Below, piece by piece: positions 1 to 5,726 of a stretch of DNA of 6,509 nucleotides. Under the pieces are notes generated by a model that worked only from the letters and a program-made list of their open reading frames with translations, did not search any database and had not been told where the DNA came from. The stretch comes from Streptosporangiaceae bacterium. GTDB lineage: Bacteria; Actinomycetota; Actinomycetes; Streptosporangiales; Streptosporangiaceae. Made by a program: the position numbers and the translations under genes. The stretch lies in assembly GCA_030045215.1 (NCBI GenBank), contig JASIBJ010000300.1:1-6509 (forward strand). Reading direction: 5' to 3'. The stretch's first letter is position 1; every line of letters starts with the position of its first letter.

Positions 1-85
1 GAGCCTACCGGAACACGCCGCCTGCGGGAGGCGCTTGCGCGGGGTTCACCTAGCGTTACATCATTCGTCGCACGGCCCCGCAACC

Positions 86-90
86 GGAGG
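86..90 (+). promoter_or_regulatory. Ribosome binding site deciding the FkbM start
   Basis: GGAGG lies 7 bases before the ATG at 98. An in-frame ATG at 35 also opens this frame, but it has no comparable site in front of it and would add 21 residues lacking the look of the rest of the protein. The site therefore fixes the start at 98. Confidence 0.75.
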
Positions 91-97
91 AATTTTC

Positions 98-1024
98 ATG
101 AGCGCTGGCATCGCTGACCGGAGCGCCGAGGAGGGGCAGGTCGGCCCGGCCGAGCCTGCTACCACACCGCTTCCCTGCCAGCCTCTGGCGGCAATCCGGG
201 CCAGCGAATGCCCAGTTCAGACGGCGGCCAGCTCGGGCCTGGAACCGGGCGGCCGCGGGCACGCCCAGCCCCTGCTTGCGGGCGTGTCGGCGGCCGCGAT
301 CATGGTAGCGGCGCGATGGACGCGCTGGCTCGAGCCGGAGTTGCTTGGACTGCCGAGCCTGGTCGGGCCGGGCAGTGTCTGCGTCGACGTCGGGGCCGCC
401 GCCGGGATCTACACGCTGCCGCTGGCACGGCTAGCGGGCCCGACCGGAATCGTGCACAGCGTCGAGCCGCTGCCGTTCGCCTGGCCAACCTGGAACCGGC
501 TGATGCGCATCCGGAACAGCCCGAACGTCCTGCACCACGCGGTTGCTCTTGGCGCTGAGCCCGGCGAGGCCAGCATGAGCGTGCCGAGGGGCCGTCATGG
601 CCTGGTCACGGGCCGCTCGTTCGTCAGCCAGCACTGCCTCGGACTCGGCTCCAACGCCGAGTTCGCCCAGCACATCACCTACCCGGTTCCGGTGGACACG
701 CTCGACCGGCTGCTGGCGGAGGCCGGCCACGGCCGGCTGGACTTCGTCAAGATCGACGTCGAGGGCGCTGAACTGCACGTGCTGAGGGGCGGCATCGGTG
801 TCATCGAGTCGTTCCGGCCGGCGATGCTGATCGAGATCGAGGCCCGGCACACGGCGCGCTACCAGTACCTTCCCGAGGACGTCGTGAGCTGGCTCCGCGC
901 CAGGGGCTACGCCATGTACACCTGGAATCGAGGCTGGCAGCAGGCGAGCGGGATCAGCTCGGCGACGCGGAACTACCTGTTCCGCGTCGCCGAGCGATCC
1001 CGGCCTCCTGGGCGTTCAGCCTGA
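98..1024 (+). CDS. FkbM-family SAM-dependent methyltransferase
   Basis: Predicted 308-residue cytoplasmic enzyme that transfers a methyl group from S-adenosylmethionine. FkbM-family members usually act on hydroxyls of sugars, polyketides or other small molecules. Seen: the SAM-binding glycine loop VDVGAAAGIYT (residues 96-106), an acidic strand end in VHSVEPLP a little downstream, and the family signature KIDVEGAE (218-225) followed by an EIEARH segment. The first ~75-95 residues are a Pro/Ala/Gly-rich extension with no recognisable domain, signal peptide or clear membrane helix; the methyltransferase fold starts at about residue 90. Start 98 is chosen for its GGAGG site. The gene converges on the glycosyltransferase 55 bases downstream. 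The true substrate is unknown; a glycan or glycolipid is an inference from the neighbouring envelope genes. Family assignment is firm, specificity is not. Confidence 0.88.
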   Translation: MSAGIADRSAEEGQVGPAEPATTPLPCQPLAAIRASECPVQTAASSGLEPGGRGHAQPLLAGVSAAAIMVAARWTRWLEPELLGLPSLVGPGSVCVDVGAAAGIYTLPLARLAGPTGIVHSVEPLPFAWPTWNRLMRIRNSPNVLHHAVALGAEPGEASMSVPRGRHGLVTGRSFVSQHCLGLGSNAEFAQHITYPVPVDTLDRLLAEAGHGRLDFVKIDVEGAELHVLRGGIGVIESFRPAMLIEIEARHTARYQYLPEDVVSWLRARGYAMYTWNRGWQQASGISSATRNYLFRVAERSRPPGRSA

Positions 1025-1070
1025 CCGGCGGGAGCGTCGTGACGGCCTCGCTGGTTAGCCCTCAGGGTCC

Positions 1071-1087
1071 GCTGCTGGCCTAGCAGC
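1071..1087. terminator. Possible short hairpin between convergent genes
   Basis: GCTGCT (1071-1076) can pair with AGCAGC (1082-1087) around a five-base loop. It sits 46 bases past the methyltransferase stop and overlaps the glycosyltransferase stop codon on the other strand (1080-1082). The stem is only six base pairs and has no T tract, so it is a weak terminator candidate for the plus-strand gene. Confidence 0.25.
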
Positions 1088-2174
1088 CGATCATCGCCAG
1101 CGCGGCGTGGAACGCGGCCTCCCAGCTGGCACGGTCGCGGACCGGTCCAGGCGGCGCGGGCTTGATCCGGTCCAGCGCGGCCAGCGCGCACCGGGTGAGA
1201 TCTGCCGCCGAAGCGGAGCTGACCACCGCATCGCCGAGTTCGAGCTCATGCTGCAGGTTGTCGCGGCCGTGCCCCGGCACGACGTCGAGCAGCAGCAGAG
1301 GCCGGCCGATCGTACGCGCCTCGGTGCACGTGTCGCCGGAACTGGTAATGACCAGATCGGCCGCGGACATCAGGTCGGGAACGCGCTCGGTATACCCGAA
1401 CGGCCGCACTCTCGGCTGGCGCGCTGCCACATCGGCCAGCTTGCGCGCGAGCCTGGCATTGTTGCCTGCGACCGCGAGCACGTTGATCCCGGCGTCACCG
1501 AGCGCTCGCGCGGCGGCGGCCAGCGGCCCGAGGCCCCAGGCGCCCGACATCAGCAGCACGCACCGCTCGCCCGCCGGGATGCGCAGGTCGGTCCTGGCCT
1601 TCGGCTGGCTCGGAGCCTGGTAGAAGGCCGACCTGACCGGTGGCGGCACGACCTGGACCTTGGCGTCGGGCCGGAAGCGCAGGACGGCCAGCTCCGCGAC
1701 TTCTGCCGTGACCAGGTAGAGGTCCACGTTCGGATGCACCCACATCCGGTGCGGAGTGGCGTCGGTGCAGAAGACCATATGCCGCATCGATGGGTATTGC
1801 CTGGCCAGCGCGCTGGCGGCTGCGGCGCCGGTCGCGAAAACCGAAATCACCAGGTCGGCCGGGCGCCGGTCCAGGTGCGCGCGCAGCCGAGGCACCAGCG
1901 CTCGCCGGGCGGCAGCGTCGGTCAGCAGCGCGAGCCGGTCCCCGGTGCGCAGTCCGGCGTAGTGGAACGCGTCATACAAGCCCGGCACGGCCAGCATGGT
2001 CCGGAAGAGCGTTTCCCCGGTCGAGCCGCCGCGGTTGCCCAGCATTCGCATCGCATCCAGCGTGCTCGTGGCCCAGCCCTGCCCCCGCAGCGAGTCCGCG
2101 CACGACTCTGCCAGCTGGTCGTGGCCCTTGCCGATCGAGCCAGTCAGCAGCAGCGCGGACCGCTGGCCGGTCAC
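1080..2174 (-). CDS. MGDG synthase / GT28-type glycosyltransferase
   Basis: Predicted 364-residue GT-B glycosyltransferase that would move a sugar from a nucleotide donor to a lipid acceptor at the inner membrane face (MGDG synthase, processive diacylglycerol glucosyltransferase and MurG relatives). Seen, with residues from this start: GSIGKGH (12-18), the acceptor-domain glycine/histidine motif; TDATPHRMWVHPNVDLY (137-153), matching the TD..H..W...D.Y block of MGDG synthases; SGAWGLGP (210-217), the linker to the second Rossmann domain; SSGDTCTEAR (278-287) and PGHGRDN (300-306) in the donor-binding region, where relatives more often have GPGT..EA and PGQE..N. No signal peptide or membrane helix. 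A GTG at 2225 would add 17 residues, but those codons have poorer G/C third positions, while the GTG at 2174 follows GGAG by 8 bases and begins right before the first strand. Divergent from a NodB deacetylase. Donor and acceptor are unknown. Confidence 0.85.
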   Translation of the reverse strand: MTGQRSALLLTGSIGKGHDQLAESCADSLRGQGWATSTLDAMRMLGNRGGSTGETLFRTMLAVPGLYDAFHYAGLRTGDRLALLTDAAARRALVPRLRAHLDRRPADLVISVFATGAAAASALARQYPSMRHMVFCTDATPHRMWVHPNVDLYLVTAEVAELAVLRFRPDAKVQVVPPPVRSAFYQAPSQPKARTDLRIPAGERCVLLMSGAWGLGPLAAAARALGDAGINVLAVAGNNARLARKLADVAARQPRVRPFGYTERVPDLMSAADLVITSSGDTCTEARTIGRPLLLLDVVPGHGRDNLQHELELGDAVVSSASAADLTRCALAALDRIKPAPPGPVRDRASWEAAFHAALAMIGC

Positions 2175-2182
2175 CGCCCCGA

Positions 2183-2186
2183 CTCC
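2183..2186 (-). promoter_or_regulatory. Ribosome binding site favouring the inner GTG start
   Basis: Read on the minus strand this is GGAG, 8 bases before the GTG at 2174-2172. The outer GTG (2225-2223) has only AGGA about 9 bases ahead. The two sites are similar in strength, so the inner start rests mainly on codon use and on where the fold begins. Confidence 0.45.
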
Positions 2187-2333
2187 AGGCCTCGGCCCGT
2201 GATCGCTGCCTGCATGGATGCTCACTTACCCCGGTCCTGACAGCAGACACCGCACGCCGCGATACGCCCTCGCTCACCAGCGAAGACGGCCGATCTGGCG
2301 GCGAACCTGGCCGGCCGCTGGCCTGTCGCTCAA

Positions 2334-2350
2334 TGGTCATGAAATGATCA
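2334..2350. repeat. Imperfect inverted repeat, candidate operator
   Basis: TGGTCAT (2334-2340) and ATGATCA (2344-2350) are inverted repeats with one mismatch around GAA. The element is AT-rich against a GC-rich background and lies in the gap between the divergent glycosyltransferase and deacetylase, about 104 bases before the deacetylase start. The position suits a regulator site, but the dyad is short and single. Confidence 0.3.
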
Positions 2351-2411
2351 CGCCTACGGCCAGGCACATCGCGAACACCGCGTGCATATCCCTTAAAGCG
2401 CTGGTTACCGG

Positions 2412-2421
2412 CGGTGCACCG
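2412..2421. repeat. Perfect 10-base palindrome upstream of the deacetylase
   Basis: CGGTGCACCG is its own reverse complement and lies 32 bases before the deacetylase ATG. GC-rich palindromes of this size arise often by chance in such DNA, so an operator role is only a possibility. Around it (2226-2453) I found no convincing promoter pair on either strand and no gene. Confidence 0.2.
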
Positions 2422-2453
2422 GCCGTGCCGTCAAGCGCACGAGGTGAGCGACG

Positions 2454-3233
2454 ATGAGCCGTCCAGGGGCGGTGTTCGGCCTGGCAATCGGCGCCGCCGT
2501 GGCCGGCGCGGCGGTGGCGCAGGCTGGGCCGGGCATCACCGGGCTGGGCCAGGTACGCAGGCTGCTGTTCCCGCGGCTTGCGGGCCGCGGTGACCCCGGC
2601 CACGTGGCGCTGAGCTTCGACGACGGCCCTGACCCGGCATCTACTCCGCAGTTCGCCGCGGTCCTCGCCGACCACGGCGTGAAGGCCACATTCTTCATGC
2701 TCGGCAGCATGGTGGAGCGGGCACCCGGCCTGGCTGCGGAACTGGCAGCGACCGGCCATGAGGTCGGCGTGCACGGCTGGGATCATCGGTACCTGCCCAC
2801 CCGGACGGCCGCCGCTACCAGGTCCGACATCCGCCGCGCCGTGGACCTGATCGAGCGCGTCACCGGGAGCCGGCCGAGGTTCTTCAGGCCGCCCTACGGT
2901 GTGCTCAGCGGGCCAGCCCTGCTGACCGCCAGGGAACTGGGACTGACCCCGGTGCTGTGGGGGGCGTGGGGCCGGGAGTGGACGCCGGGCGCTACGCCAG
3001 ACTCGGTCTATGCCACCCTGGCCAGGGATCTGGACGGTGGCGTGACCGTGCTGCTGCACGACTCGGGCTGCACCGCACCTCCCGGATCGTGGCAGGCGGG
3101 CCTGGGCGCACTGCCGCTGCTGCTCGACCATTGCGCCGCAGCGGGGCTCCGTGTCGGGCCGGTGGGCGAGCACCGAATACCGGGCGTCCCGCCTGCTCAG
3201 CAGTTCCGGCCAGCAGTGCCCGACCGAGGTTAG
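2454..3233 (+). CDS. NodB-type polysaccharide deacetylase (CE4), membrane-anchored or secreted
   Basis: Predicted 259-residue carbohydrate esterase family 4 enzyme that removes N-acetyl groups from amino sugars using a divalent metal. Seen: an N-terminal hydrophobic stretch rich in Ala/Gly/Val (about residues 6-25) acting as a signal peptide or anchor, then the NodB domain from about residue 50. The catalytic set is complete: SFDDGPDP (54-61, base and metal Asp), H107 and H111 in GHEVGVHGWDH (metal ligands), RPPYG (145-149), and LLHD (200-203) with the late catalytic His. The start ATG follows GAGGTGA by 6 bases. The catalytic domain should face outside the membrane. It is divergent from the glycosyltransferase and ends at a strong hairpin. 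Possible substrates are peptidoglycan, another GlcNAc polymer or a GlcNAc lipid; the sequence does not decide. Confidence 0.9.
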   Translation: MSRPGAVFGLAIGAAVAGAAVAQAGPGITGLGQVRRLLFPRLAGRGDPGHVALSFDDGPDPASTPQFAAVLADHGVKATFFMLGSMVERAPGLAAELAATGHEVGVHGWDHRYLPTRTAAATRSDIRRAVDLIERVTGSRPRFFRPPYGVLSGPALLTARELGLTPVLWGAWGREWTPGATPDSVYATLARDLDGGVTVLLHDSGCTAPPGSWQAGLGALPLLLDHCAAAGLRVGPVGEHRIPGVPPAQQFRPAVPDRG

Positions 3234-3263
3234 CTGCACGCGCAACGCAGAAAAGCGCGAAGC

Positions 3264-3289
3264 GCTGACGCGACGAATGTCGCGTCAGC
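3264..3289. terminator. Strong GC-rich hairpin, likely bidirectional terminator
   Basis: GCTGACGCGAC (3264-3274) and GTCGCGTCAGC (3279-3289) form a perfect 11-base-pair stem with the loop GAAT. With one bulged C at 3289, pairing can extend outwards through AGCG (3261-3264) and CGCT (3290-3293). It lies 30 bases after the deacetylase stop and 37 bases beyond the stop of the convergent membrane-protein gene, so it can serve both. There is no T tract on either side, as is common for actinobacterial terminators. Confidence 0.75.
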
Positions 3290-3326
3290 CGCTCCGCGTA
3301 ATCTCGACCAGGCCGCGGGAGGCAGG

Positions 3327-3782
3327 TCAGGCGTTCTGACTCCGGCGCGGGCGCACGACCGCGCCGACGCCCCCGGTCAGGCCGTAGGTGATCGCCCCGT
3401 GCCACAGCGAGGTGAACACCGCGCCCGGGACGCCGCTGCCGTGCAGCACGGTGAGCAAGAACACCAGGACCGCGGTCGCGGCTCCTGGCACTACCGCGTA
3501 GCGCCACGGCCGGTTTCGCGCCCAGCGCAGCGCGCGGGTGTGCCGAGACCTCACCAGCGCGCCGGCCCCCGCTACCGTGAAGAACGCGACGGAGCCCATG
3601 GACAGGGCGGTGGCCCAGGCCAGGTGCAGCGAGAACAGATGGAGGGCGAGGTCCGCGACGGTAACGACCACGCCTGCTGCCCCGGCAAGCTTCCACGGGG
3701 CATCTGAGAAAACAGTCCCTGAGACCGCCATCTCCTCGCGGCGACTTAGTTCGGTCTGGGGGGTGCTTGGTGGTGCCGACAT
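3327..3782 (-). CDS. Small four-helix membrane protein, family not recognised
   Basis: Predicted 151-residue integral membrane protein. Four hydrophobic segments are visible at about residues 32-53, 55-77, 95-113 and 120-143. Basic residues cluster in the loop between helices 2 and 3 (RSRHTRALRWARNRPWR, 78-94) and at the C-terminus (RPRR), which by the positive-inside rule puts both ends in the cytoplasm. Three histidines lie in or next to helices (H48, H114, H128), but no known metal or catalytic motif stands out. The ATG start is well supported by AGGAG (3789-3793 on the opposite strand) six bases upstream. I do not recognise the family and propose no function. It is divergent from the HtrA-like protease, sharing a dyad-rich control region, and converges on the deacetylase across the 3264-3289 hairpin. 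Confidence 0.8.
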   Translation of the reverse strand: MSAPPSTPQTELSRREEMAVSGTVFSDAPWKLAGAAGVVVTVADLALHLFSLHLAWATALSMGSVAFFTVAGAGALVRSRHTRALRWARNRPWRYAVVPGAATAVLVFLLTVLHGSGVPGAVFTSLWHGAITYGLTGGVGAVVRPRRSQNA

Positions 3783-3822
3783 TGACGACTCCTGCTGGCG
3801 AACTCACACTCTGTCAAGGCTC

Positions 3823-3834
3823 AAGATATATCTT
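3823..3834. promoter_or_regulatory. Perfect AT-rich dyad, candidate operator 1
   Basis: AAGATATATCTT is a perfect 12-base palindrome in a GC-rich gap between divergent genes. Its core CAAGATATATC (3822-3832) recurs exactly 27 bases on at 3849-3859. It covers the predicted minus-strand -10 box. The layout fits a dimeric repressor of a winged-helix or TetR-like kind, but no regulator gene is in the window and the binding protein is unknown. Confidence 0.55.
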
Positions 3835-3851
3835 CAAGGGCTCGGTGACAA
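3823..3851 (-). promoter_or_regulatory. Predicted promoter for the four-helix membrane protein
   Basis: On the minus strand TTGTCA (3851-3846) matches five of six bases of the -35 consensus and TATCTT (3828-3823) four of six of the -10, with a 17-base spacer. Transcription would start near 3816, giving a leader of about 34 bases. The -10 box lies inside the perfect palindrome at 3823-3834, so a bound protein there would be expected to block the promoter. Confidence 0.5.
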
Positions 3852-3874
3852 GATATATCGTCTTGGCGTGTAAA
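3845..3874 (+). promoter_or_regulatory. Predicted promoter for the HtrA-like protease
   Basis: GTGACA (3845-3850) matches five of six -35 bases and TGTAAA (3869-3874) four of six -10 bases, with an 18-base spacer. Its -35 overlaps, on the opposite strand, the -35 of the divergent promoter. The second dyad lies in the spacer. It would leave a leader of roughly 155 bases before the protease ATG at 4036. Confidence 0.35.
3849..3865. promoter_or_regulatory. Second dyad with the same core, candidate operator 2
   Basis: CAAGATATATC (3849-3859) is an exact copy of the core at 3822-3832. Here the perfect palindrome shrinks to GATATATC (3852-3859), but a wider inverted repeat, CAAGA (3849-3853) and TCTTG (3861-3865), is present. 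It lies between the predicted -35 and -10 boxes of the plus-strand promoter. Confidence 0.5.
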
Positions 3875-4024
3875 CGCAGAGGGACGAGGTAGGTGTTCCT
3901 CAGACCGCCTTCAGCTAACGTCCAGGTCGGTGTGTTTACGTAGGGGTGCTCGGTTCTGGCGGGCTCGGCTCGGGCTGGGACTGAGCCGCGGCCCGACATA
4001 TGCTGCAAGGCACTGGCGCGCAAA

Positions 4025-4028
4025 AGGG
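4025..4028 (+). promoter_or_regulatory. Ribosome binding site deciding the protease start
   Basis: AGGG lies 7 bases before the ATG at 4036. The in-frame ATG at 4000 has no purine-rich site at a useful distance and would add 12 residues. The ATG at 4031 is out of frame. Confidence 0.6.
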
Positions 4029-4035
4029 TGATGAG

Positions 4036-5682
4036 ATGAGCGACGAGCAGAGCAGCGAAGGCCAGCGGCCTGACCCTTGGGCTGCCTGGTCCGCTGACCC
4101 TGGTCAGCCCGACCAGCCGGGAGGCGAGCCCGGCCAGGGAGCCGACCCGTCGCCCGGTGCACAGCCCGGCTCATCTGCCCAGCCAGGGTATGGCCAGCCC
4201 GGCAGCCCGCCACCGCCTCCGCCACCCGGTTTCGGCTATCCCGGTTCCCACACCCAGCCGCAAGGCTTCGCCCAGCAGAACCAGTACGGCCAGCCGGGCT
4301 ACGGCCAGCCGGGCTATGACCCCTATCACCCGTACGGTCAGCCACCGAATTACGGCTACCCAGGGCCCGCGAGGAGGCGCAGGCGCGCCTCCAACCTGAT
4401 CGCCTACCTCGCGGTCGCAATCGTCGCGGCCGTTGTCGGCGGCCTGTTCGTGGACCTGGCGACCGGCACCAGTTCACCACCCTCCGCAAACTCCGGCAAT
4501 CCCGGCAATAACAGCCCCTTCAGCGGTCTTCCGATCAACAACGGCAACTCCGCGAACAACCACTCCGGCCTCAGCGGCGGGACGGTCAAGAAGGTCCAGA
4601 ACGCGATCATGCCTGGCCTCGTCGTCATCAGCAGCAACCTGCAGTACCAGGACGACGCGGCCGAGGCGACCGGCATGGTCATCAGCAGCAACGGCCTGGT
4701 GCTGACCAACAACCACGTCATCAACGGCACAACCGGTCTCACCGCGCGGGTGGTGAACTCGAACGGCCAGGGCACAGGAAAGCCGTATGTCGCGAGGTGG
4801 CTCGGCTATGACAAGACCGCTGACGTTGCCGTGATCCAGCTCGTCGGGGCGTCCGGGCTGCGCACAGTGCCGCTCGGGAACTCCAACGACGTCAAGGTCG
4901 GCGACGGGGTCGTGGCCATGGGGAACGCCAACGGCACGGGCTCCATAACCACGGTCGAAGGCCGGGTCACGGGGCTGAACCAGAAGATCACCGCCAGCGA
5001 CAATGGCGAGAGCTCCGAGACCCTGACCAACATGATCCAGACCAGCTCCGACATCATTCCCGGGGACTCCGGCGGTCCGCTGGCATCGGAGAACGGGCAG
5101 GTCATCGGCATGGACACCGCCGCCAGTACGGACTCATTGGGCAGCCAGGAGGACGTCGGCTTCGCAATCCCGATCAACCGGGCGATGTCGATCGCCGACC
5201 AGATCATCAGCGGCAAGGCGAGCTCGACCGTGCGCATCGGCTCGGTCGGGTTCCTGGGCGTCGTGGTCGTCGGTGGCACAAGCAACAAACTCGGCGCGCA
5301 GAGCACCCTGACCAATCCCCAGCAGCAGGCGACGCAGGAGCAGCAGCAGCTCCAGCAGGCCGGCGGTGGCGGCTTCGGCAGCTCACCTAGCACAGGCTGC
5401 CTGACTAACGACGGGAACATCACCGTGCCGACGAGCATCGCGCCGGTTAACTCGGGGACGCTGGTCCTCGGTGCCCTCTGCGGCACCCCGGCCGCGGGCG
5501 CAAGGATAGTTCCTGGCGACGTGATCACCAATGTGGACGGCAGGTCCGTGTCGTCGCCGGCCTCGCTGGTGACGATCCTCAGCATCCTGAAGTCAGGCCA
5601 GACGGTCCCCGTGACCTGGGTGACGCCGAGCGGCTCCACGATGAACCAGTCGATGGATCTCGCCGCGGCACCACCCGAGTAG
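4036..5682 (+). CDS. Membrane-anchored HtrA/DegP-like serine protease (S1C) with PDZ domain
   Basis: Predicted 548-residue envelope quality-control protease. Order: a Pro/Gly/Gln/Tyr-rich cytoplasmic tail (1-111) including seven consecutive prolines at 58-64; RRRRR (113-117) then one membrane helix (about 120-140); an Asn/Ser/Gly-rich linker (145-180); a trypsin-like domain (about 182-395); and a C-terminal PDZ domain (about 402-545). The catalytic triad is intact: H227 in LTNNHVI, D263 in TADVAV, S345 in GDSGGP. The PDZ domain keeps its ligand-binding loop GFLGV (405-409) and the PGDVITNVDG strand (493-502), but between them is an insert of about 60 residues with a Gln-rich run (429-441), a glycine patch and cysteines C455 and C482. 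The protease domain should face outside. It is divergent from the four-helix membrane protein. Physiological substrates are unknown; the family is sure. Confidence 0.93.
   Translation: MSDEQSSEGQRPDPWAAWSADPGQPDQPGGEPGQGADPSPGAQPGSSAQPGYGQPGSPPPPPPPGFGYPGSHTQPQGFAQQNQYGQPGYGQPGYDPYHPYGQPPNYGYPGPARRRRRASNLIAYLAVAIVAAVVGGLFVDLATGTSSPPSANSGNPGNNSPFSGLPINNGNSANNHSGLSGGTVKKVQNAIMPGLVVISSNLQYQDDAAEATGMVISSNGLVLTNNHVINGTTGLTARVVNSNGQGTGKPYVARWLGYDKTADVAVIQLVGASGLRTVPLGNSNDVKVGDGVVAMGNANGTGSITTVEGRVTGLNQKITASDNGESSETLTNMIQTSSDIIPGDSGGPLASENGQVIGMDTAASTDSLGSQEDVGFAIPINRAMSIADQIISGKASSTVRIGSVGFLGVVVVGGTSNKLGAQSTLTNPQQQATQEQQQLQQAGGGGFGSSPSTGCLTNDGNITVPTSIAPVNSGTLVLGALCGTPAAGARIVPGDVITNVDGRSVSSPASLVTILSILKSGQTVPVTWVTPSGSTMNQSMDLAAAPPE
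4285..4314 (+). repeat. Exact 15-base tandem repeat in the protease tail
   Basis: TACGGCCAGCCGGGC occurs twice in a row (4285-4299, 4300-4314), encoding YGQPG twice. A diverged unit, Y-G-Q-P-G, is also encoded near 4189. The repeat is in frame and could expand or contract without breaking the gene. Confidence 0.8.
5320..5358 (+). repeat. In-frame CAG-rich tract encoding the Gln-rich PDZ insert
   Basis: Nine glutamines are all encoded by CAG, in runs of three, one, three and two, broken by GCG ACG, GAG and CTC codons. The tract lies in the protease gene between the PDZ ligand loop and the remainder of that domain. Confidence 0.7.
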
Positions 5683-5687
5683 CGGTC

Positions 5688-5726
5688 GACCCGGGCAGGA
5701 ACCCGCCGCTCGGCCCGACGCGGGTC
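5688..5726. terminator. Possible hairpin between convergent protease and dapE
   Basis: GACCCG (5688-5693) can pair with CGGGTC (5721-5726), or alternatively ACCCGC (5701-5706) with GCGGGT (5720-5725). A smaller GCCG/CGGC hairpin lies between. The stems are six base pairs with long loops and compete with each other, and the right arm overlaps the dapE stop codon. A weak candidate. Confidence 0.25.

Noticed and set aside
35..62. Possible promoter before the methyltransferase (TTGCGC with TAGCGT or TACATC)
   Set aside because: The spacers are 10 or 16 bases and the second hexamer is poor in each case. Not enough to call, and the upstream sequence is cut by the window edge.
1107..2240. Long open frame (377 codons) on the plus strand opposite the glycosyltransferase
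   Set aside because: It lies wholly antisense to a gene with clear family motifs. Its product is Arg/Gly/His-rich without any domain, as expected for opposite frames in GC-rich DNA.
2337..3245. Long minus-strand frame (302 codons) opposite the deacetylase
   Set aside because: Antisense to intact NodB motifs, low-complexity composition and no recognisable domain.
3812..3817. Perfect TTGACA on the minus strand before the membrane-protein gene
   Set aside because: No -10-like hexamer follows at 16-19 bases; that position falls on the ribosome binding site. The pair at 3846-3851 and 3823-3828 fits better.
3870..3939. GTAAAC (3870-3875) and GTTTAC (3934-3939) as an inverted repeat
   Set aside because: Six-base arms 58 bases apart are easily explained by chance.
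4000..4002. ATG at 4000 as the protease start
   Set aside because: No ribosome binding site at a usable distance; the ATG at 4036 has AGGG 7 bases before it.
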